The position numbers were made by a program, and so were the translations under genes. Under the pieces are notes generated by a model, which saw only the letters and a list, made by a program, of their open reading frames with translations, made no database searches and had not been told where the DNA came from. Positions 59,929 through 64,000 of a stretch of DNA of 64,000 nt are shown here, in pieces. The stretch is from Lentisphaeria bacterium UBA4640 (GTDB lineage Bacteria; Verrucomicrobiota; Lentisphaeria; Victivallales; UBA1829): positions 10,980-74,979 of the forward strand of contig DHMO01000012.1 of NCBI GenBank assembly GCA_002405835.1. The letters run 5' to 3'. The stretch's first letter is position 1. Each line of letters starts with the position of its first letter.

Positions 59929-61272
59929 ATGAAAATCAAAACATTCGTTGTTGCGGGAATGCTTGCCGGAACGCTGCTTTGTCCGGCTGCAGAGCTTGAA
60001 TTGACAGGAAAAACCGACAGGGAAGATGCTCTTTATCCGGCGGGAGACACCGCTTTTTTTGAGTTCTGCGTGAAAGATTCCCTGGGGAAGCCGCAGGAAA
60101 ACGTGCCGCTGAAAATCCATTATGAAGGTGACCGGGACGCAGTGTTCGGCAAATCTTCCGTACGGACGGATGAAAACGGCTGCGCAAAGGTATCCGTTAA
60201 GCTGACCCGTCCGGGATTCGTCCGCTGCAGAGCGCAGATGGGAGGGAAAACGTTCTGCTGGCTTGGAGCGGGAGCGGAACCGGAGAAAATCCGGGCTGCA
60301 CGCAAGGCGCCTGCCGACTTTGATGAATTCTGGAATCGCCGCAAACAGGCGGTTGACGGGATTGATCTGAAGCTGGTGAAGCTGAAAAAGCTTTCCGCGG
60401 AAGGTTCCGGACTGGAAGAGTACGATGTGGAAATTCCGATGCCTTCCGGGATGCCGGTGCGCGGAATCCTGGCTTATCCGCGCGGAGCCGGACAGCGCTC
60501 TCTTCCGGCGGTCGGCTGTTATCAGGGTGCGGGAATTTCCCCGGCCGGTTCGCCGAAAAGAATGGCCCGGCACGGTTTTCTCGCATTTGAAATCAATGCG
60601 CACGGTTTGCCGAATGACTGTCCGGCGCAATTCTACAAGGATCTTTTATCCGGAAAGATTATTGAGTTTGAAAAACTGAAACCCGGCATCTTGAAGAACC
60701 GGAATTATGCATTCAACGATCCGGGTGCGCTTGAGCGGGAAACAAACTACTTTGTCGGTATGTTCGAGCGGGTTTACATGTCGCTCCGTTTCCTGAAATC
60801 TCTGCCGCAGTGGGATGGAAGGAATCTGGCTGCGGTCGGAACCAGTCAGGGTGGCGCCCAGGCAATCGCCGCAGGCGGGCTGGATCCGGCTGTAACCTGC
60901 GTTGTCGCCCATGTCCCGGCTTTGGGCGATCATGGTGCAAATTTTGCCGGGCGCGACAACGGCTGGCCGAAATTCACTCATCAGAAGGTCGTGAAGACCC
61001 GGCCTGATGGAATTCAGAAGATGCTCCGTGCGGCGGATTACGTCGACACCGCTTTCTTTGCGGAGCGCATTGATCCTGACGCCGCATTTTTTGTCAGCAC
61101 AGGACTGTTCGACAACAGTGCCCATTCTTCATCGGTCGCCGCGGAGTTCAACAGCTTCCGCGGAAAAAACGGAAAACTGGTCATCGTTCAAGCCGGTCAC
61201 AGAGTGCCGGGAAAGATCAATGCCGACGGACTTCGTTTTTTGAAAATCAACATAAAAACAACAGAAAAGTGA
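59929..61272 (+). CDS. secreted alpha/beta-hydrolase, acetyl-xylan-esterase-like (AXE1)
   Basis: Start at 59929 with AAGGAGG 8 bp ahead; 447 aa with a signal peptide (MKIKTFVVAGMLAGTLLCPA). Residues 20-110 form a beta-sandwich (YPAGDTAFFEFCVKD, an immunoglobulin-like repeat). From about 125 on it is the AXE1/cephalosporin-C-deacetylase type: FDEFWNRRKQ, GILAYPRGAG, the nucleophile Ser in GTSQGGAQAIA (about 305), VAHVPALGDH and the His in VQAGHRVP. It probably deacetylates hemicellulose fragments before GH43 attack. Confidence 0.85.
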   Translation: MKIKTFVVAGMLAGTLLCPAAELELTGKTDREDALYPAGDTAFFEFCVKDSLGKPQENVPLKIHYEGDRDAVFGKSSVRTDENGCAKVSVKLTRPGFVRCRAQMGGKTFCWLGAGAEPEKIRAARKAPADFDEFWNRRKQAVDGIDLKLVKLKKLSAEGSGLEEYDVEIPMPSGMPVRGILAYPRGAGQRSLPAVGCYQGAGISPAGSPKRMARHGFLAFEINAHGLPNDCPAQFYKDLLSGKIIEFEKLKPGILKNRNYAFNDPGALERETNYFVGMFERVYMSLRFLKSLPQWDGRNLAAVGTSQGGAQAIAAGGLDPAVTCVVAHVPALGDHGANFAGRDNGWPKFTHQKVVKTRPDGIQKMLRAADYVDTAFFAERIDPDAAFFVSTGLFDNSAHSSSVAAEFNSFRGKNGKLVIVQAGHRVPGKINADGLRFLKINIKTTEK

Positions 61273-61290
61273 AAAGAAGGAGGTTTTGTT

Positions 61291-62073
61291 ATGAAAATCG
61301 GAAAAACAAAATACAAATTCACGCTCATAGAGCTCCTGGTGGTAATTGCGATAATCGCTATACTTGCCGGAATGCTTCTTCCGGCGCTGAATTCCGCCAG
61401 GGCGAAGGCGCAGACTGTTTCCTGCACGTCGCAGATCAAGCAGCTGGGGCTGATGTTCCAGCAGTACAGCAACGACTTCGGCGGAACGCTGATGCGGCAG
61501 TCCTGCAAAGTTCAGGAGAGCGATTCCAATCCCTATTTTGAGTTTTCGGCTCCGCAGGGATATTTCGCCAATCACTACATCATGAAAAACGCCCGGACTC
61601 GGAAAGTGAACCGGAACGGAGCAAGCGTCTTTGAACTGAATGTCGTTCATTCGCTTCTGGCGTGTCCTTCGGTGACGCTGGGGAGCCGTCCGTCGGATCT
61701 GGACAACCGTCTGGCTTATGACAAAAATTCCACGTGGGAGGCGCTGAACCAGTCATATGTGATTCCGAACAATGCGGGAACGATCTACAGCAGCCCGGCG
61801 ACGGATATGACCAATTACCCGGTGATTCCGCTCTCCCGCCTGAAGAGTCCTTCGCGTTTTCCGCATCTGTACGAGGGCCGGAATGTAACTTCGCTCATCA
61901 ACCATGACGGGCGTTTCCTTCTTCCGGAATATACGGACAACCGTGTGCATTACCGTCACCAGAGAACGTCGAACGTGCTTTATGCCGATGGACATGCGGG
62001 CAACAAAATGCGCTGCAACGCTCTGACGGGGGGAGCACTTGGCGACTGGTCTTCCGCGCTCGAGGCGGAATAA
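61291..62073 (+). CDS. H-X9-DG-type pseudopilin
   Basis: A 260-aa protein. Leader MKIGKTKYK, then FTLIELLVVIAIIAILAGML with Glu at +5. The C-terminal HQRTSNVLYADGH is a perfect H-X9-DG. AAGGAGG lies 8 bp before the start. It is located between the esterase and the GH43 enzyme in the GntR-SBP operon, 18 bp after the first and 16 bp before the second. The fifth such protein in the window, and the fifth within a carbohydrate operon. Confidence 0.88.
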   Translation: MKIGKTKYKFTLIELLVVIAIIAILAGMLLPALNSARAKAQTVSCTSQIKQLGLMFQQYSNDFGGTLMRQSCKVQESDSNPYFEFSAPQGYFANHYIMKNARTRKVNRNGASVFELNVVHSLLACPSVTLGSRPSDLDNRLAYDKNSTWEALNQSYVIPNNAGTIYSSPATDMTNYPVIPLSRLKSPSRFPHLYEGRNVTSLINHDGRFLLPEYTDNRVHYRHQRTSNVLYADGHAGNKMRCNALTGGALGDWSSALEAE

Positions 62074-62089
62074 GAGAGGAGATTTTGCC

Positions 62090-63130
62090 ATGAAGAAATT
62101 TTTACTGTTTCTGGCGGTGTCCGGTTTCCTGTTTTCATGCAAAGCCGTTTCCGGGAATGAGACGGAAGTGTTTGAATATCAGAACCCAATCGAGGTTCCG
62201 TGCGTGCCGGACGGAATCCGGGATCCGCAGATTGTGCGGCATAACGGACTCTACTATATGACGGGAACAATCCAGGGCTTCTGGCCGGGAAGCGTTTGTC
62301 CCGGAGTAAAACTTTTTTCTTCGCCGGATCTGCGGAACTGGAAAGACGAAGGTTTCCTGATCGACCGGAAAACAATTCCGGAAGCCGCGTGGTACCGCGA
62401 CCGATTCTGGGCTCCGGAGCTTCACGCCTGGAACGGGAAATGGTATCTTTCCTTCAACGCGAGAAATGAATCCAAAGAGCATCCGCATTTTCACGGCTGT
62501 GCTCTTGCGGTTGCCGACGATATCAAGGGACCGTACCGGATGCTGACGCCGGACAAGCCGCTTGTCCGCGGAAACGACCTGCATATTTTCGTCGATGATG
62601 ACAACCGGACTTACGCATTCTGGAACGCCGGTTACATTTTCGCGTGTGAAATCGACCTTGAAAAGGGGTGTCTGACCGGAACACCGAAAAAACTGTTTAC
62701 GAAGTCTCCGGAGAAAACGGCATGGGATTATATCGGAATTGAAGGGTCTTATGTCTGGAAACACAACAAACGCTATTACCTCTTCTATTCTTCCTGGTCG
62801 CGCGGCTATGAGGTCGGATATGCAGCGGCGGATTCCGTGTTCGGTCCCTGGACAAAAAATCCGGGGAATCCGGTGTACGGGAATGTGAATCCCCGCGTGC
62901 TGCGCAGATACCGTCTGCCGCTTCCCGCCGATTACCGGAAATCTCCGTTTATCAACTGCGGACACAATGCAATTTTTACCGGACCGGACGGGAAGGCTTG
63001 GATCAGCGCTCATGGAATCCGCAAAGACGGAACGCCGAGGCTCTGCTTTGATCCGCTGAAAATCGACGGAAACGGAACGATTCAGTATTCCGGCCCGACG
63101 TTTGAAAAACAGTCCGTTCCTTTGAAATAA
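62090..63130 (+). CDS. GH43-family glycosidase
   Basis: Start at 62090 with GAGGAG ahead; 346 aa. The signal MKKFLLFLAVSGFLFSC ends in a lipobox-like LFSC, so it may be a lipoprotein. Five-bladed propeller: DGIRDPQIVRHNGLYYM holds the general base Asp, FWAPELHAWNGKWYLSF is blade 2, GNDLHIFVDDDNRTYAFW holds the pKa-tuning Asp, and GIEGSYVWKHNKRYYLFYSS (about 217) holds the acid Glu. Expected activity is arabinofuranosidase, xylosidase or galactosidase on hemicellulose or pectin side chains. It works with the esterase and beta-helix neighbours. Confidence 0.9.
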   Translation: MKKFLLFLAVSGFLFSCKAVSGNETEVFEYQNPIEVPCVPDGIRDPQIVRHNGLYYMTGTIQGFWPGSVCPGVKLFSSPDLRNWKDEGFLIDRKTIPEAAWYRDRFWAPELHAWNGKWYLSFNARNESKEHPHFHGCALAVADDIKGPYRMLTPDKPLVRGNDLHIFVDDDNRTYAFWNAGYIFACEIDLEKGCLTGTPKKLFTKSPEKTAWDYIGIEGSYVWKHNKRYYLFYSSWSRGYEVGYAAADSVFGPWTKNPGNPVYGNVNPRVLRRYRLPLPADYRKSPFINCGHNAIFTGPDGKAWISAHGIRKDGTPRLCFDPLKIDGNGTIQYSGPTFEKQSVPLK

Positions 63131-63146
63131 CAGACAGGAGTTGAAC

Positions 63147-64000
63147 ATGAAACGTTTTTTAATTCTTTGCTTTGTGCTGATTTCGGCGTTTGCCGGAGCG
63201 GCGGAAGCAGAACTGCAGCTGGTTCCGCTGTTTCGCGGATGCTCGTATTACTGGTCCGGAACAGCGGGACAGGATGTTCTGCCGTATGTCCGGGAAGGCG
63301 GAACGGAAAAATGGGTCGCCGGATTTGCGCCGGTTCATGATCTCGAAAAGCCGGAGCTTCGCGGCAGCGTCGTTTATCTGAAGGAGGATACCGTTTACGA
63401 GTTTGAACTGCGTTCAGCCGATGGAAAAGTGCTTCCGGATGGGTGCGGAACGTTCCGTACTCTTGGCGCTCCGGTTCCGGTTGCGAAGACAATTGTTCTG
63501 GATGAGAAAAACTTCGACGGGCATTTGACGATCAATGATCAGGGTTCGCCGGACGGCTGGATCCGCTACACGGTCAAGCCGGGATTCGTTTTGACCAATC
63601 CGAAACAGGCGGCGTTCAAAGAGAAGAATTTCCGCTATCACACGTCCAGTGCCATGATCAATATCCGCAATGCAAAGTATGTTCTGCTGGACGGTCTGGT
63701 CATCCGGGGCGGAATGTCCAATGCAATCCATGTGGAAAAATCCTCGCATATCCGGATTTCCAATTGCGATATTTCCGGCTGGGGACGGGCCGGAGTTCAG
63801 CGGTTTGACCTCAACGGGCGTTTCTATCCCGTTGCAGGAAAGTTCCCGAAGAGTTTCAACGGATTCAATTATGACGCCGCAATCTATCTGAAAAATTCGG
63901 ATAATCTGCTTGTCGAATGCAACTATATTCACGATTCTCTGGGACGTGCGAACAGCTGGACTTACGCGCATCCCGCCGGACCGGAAGCCGTCATGGTGCA
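63147..64000 (+). CDS. secreted beta-helix protein (C-terminus outside window)
   Basis: Open at the right edge; 284 codons seen. The start at 63147 has CAGGAG ahead and a signal peptide, MKRFLILCFVLISAFAGAAEA. Residues of about 20-95 form a beta-rich domain; from about 150 on, short repeated strands mark a right-handed parallel beta-helix (NIRNAKYVLLDGLVIRGG, HIRISNCDISGWG, NLLVECNYIHDS). No catalytic residues can be named from the visible part. It is the last visible gene of the GntR-SBP operon, 16 bp after the GH43 gene. Confidence 0.8.
   Translation, partial: MKRFLILCFVLISAFAGAAEAELQLVPLFRGCSYYWSGTAGQDVLPYVREGGTEKWVAGFAPVHDLEKPELRGSVVYLKEDTVYEFELRSADGKVLPDGCGTFRTLGAPVPVAKTIVLDEKNFDGHLTINDQGSPDGWIRYTVKPGFVLTNPKQAAFKEKNFRYHTSSAMINIRNAKYVLLDGLVIRGGMSNAIHVEKSSHIRISNCDISGWGRAGVQRFDLNGRFYPVAGKFPKSFNGFNYDAAIYLKNSDNLLVECNYIHDSLGRANSWTYAHPAGPEAVMV

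Overview
The window looks like a chromosome segment of a carbohydrate-degrading Lentisphaerota bacterium (Victivallis-like). This is inferred from three things: the many glycoside hydrolases, the repeated H-X9-DG-type prepilin proteins starting FTLIELLV, and the mix of LacI, AraC and GntR regulators. No rRNA is present to confirm it. GC content is moderate to high with AT-rich intergenic regions. Readable sigma70-type promoters (TTGACA-like, 16-17 bp, TATATT) and AAGGAG ribosome sites are common. No insertion sequence, prophage, integrase or CRISPR array was seen.

Left part (1-23.2 kb): several polysaccharide-utilisation units. A LacI-led operon on the minus strand (4034 to 1) encodes a beta-propeller protein, a pseudopilin and a GH28-type enzyme. 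A GH36 alpha-galactosidase, a secreted protein with a pseudopilin, and a 1054-aa clan-A hydrolase appear to form one AraC regulon centred on the regulator at 8011; its operator is visible, identically phased, at three promoters. Next come an AraC/GH2 divergent pair, a peroxiredoxin, an AraC-PocR/FAD-oxidoreductase divergent pair, a small XRE regulator and a pseudopilin-led operon with a 1174-aa hydrolase.

Middle (23.4-36.7 kb): housekeeping and accessory genes. These are hisG, an M16 peptidase, a zinc-ribbon acidic protein, a flavoprotein, a GH78-type rhamnosidase, a protein made of two fused PilT ATPases, a GH38 alpha-mannosidase with a 22-bp palindromic operator, and tRNA-Arg(UCU).

Right part (36.9-64 kb): an eight-gene minus-strand operon (49313 to 36884) joins a GntR-LacI hybrid regulator, three enzymes of a probable non-phosphorylative sugar-acid pathway (SDR dehydrogenase, IlvD/Edd dehydratase, DHDPS-like aldolase), two beta-helix enzymes, a pseudopilin and a large secreted hydrolase. 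AzlCD and a 5'-nucleotidase follow. An ilvB-bioF-deacetylase operon is preceded by a long leader with two tandem copies of a leader peptide plus hairpin element that shows compensatory base changes. rpsO follows. The window ends in a plus-strand operon headed by an unusual GntR/solute-binding-protein fusion, with a sugar transporter, an acetyl-esterase-like protein, a pseudopilin, a GH43 enzyme and a beta-helix protein.

Main points of interest: the tandem ilvB leader, the phased AraC operators, the GntR-SBP one-component regulator, the tandem PilT fusion, and the presence of one H-X9-DG pseudopilin in each of five carbohydrate units.
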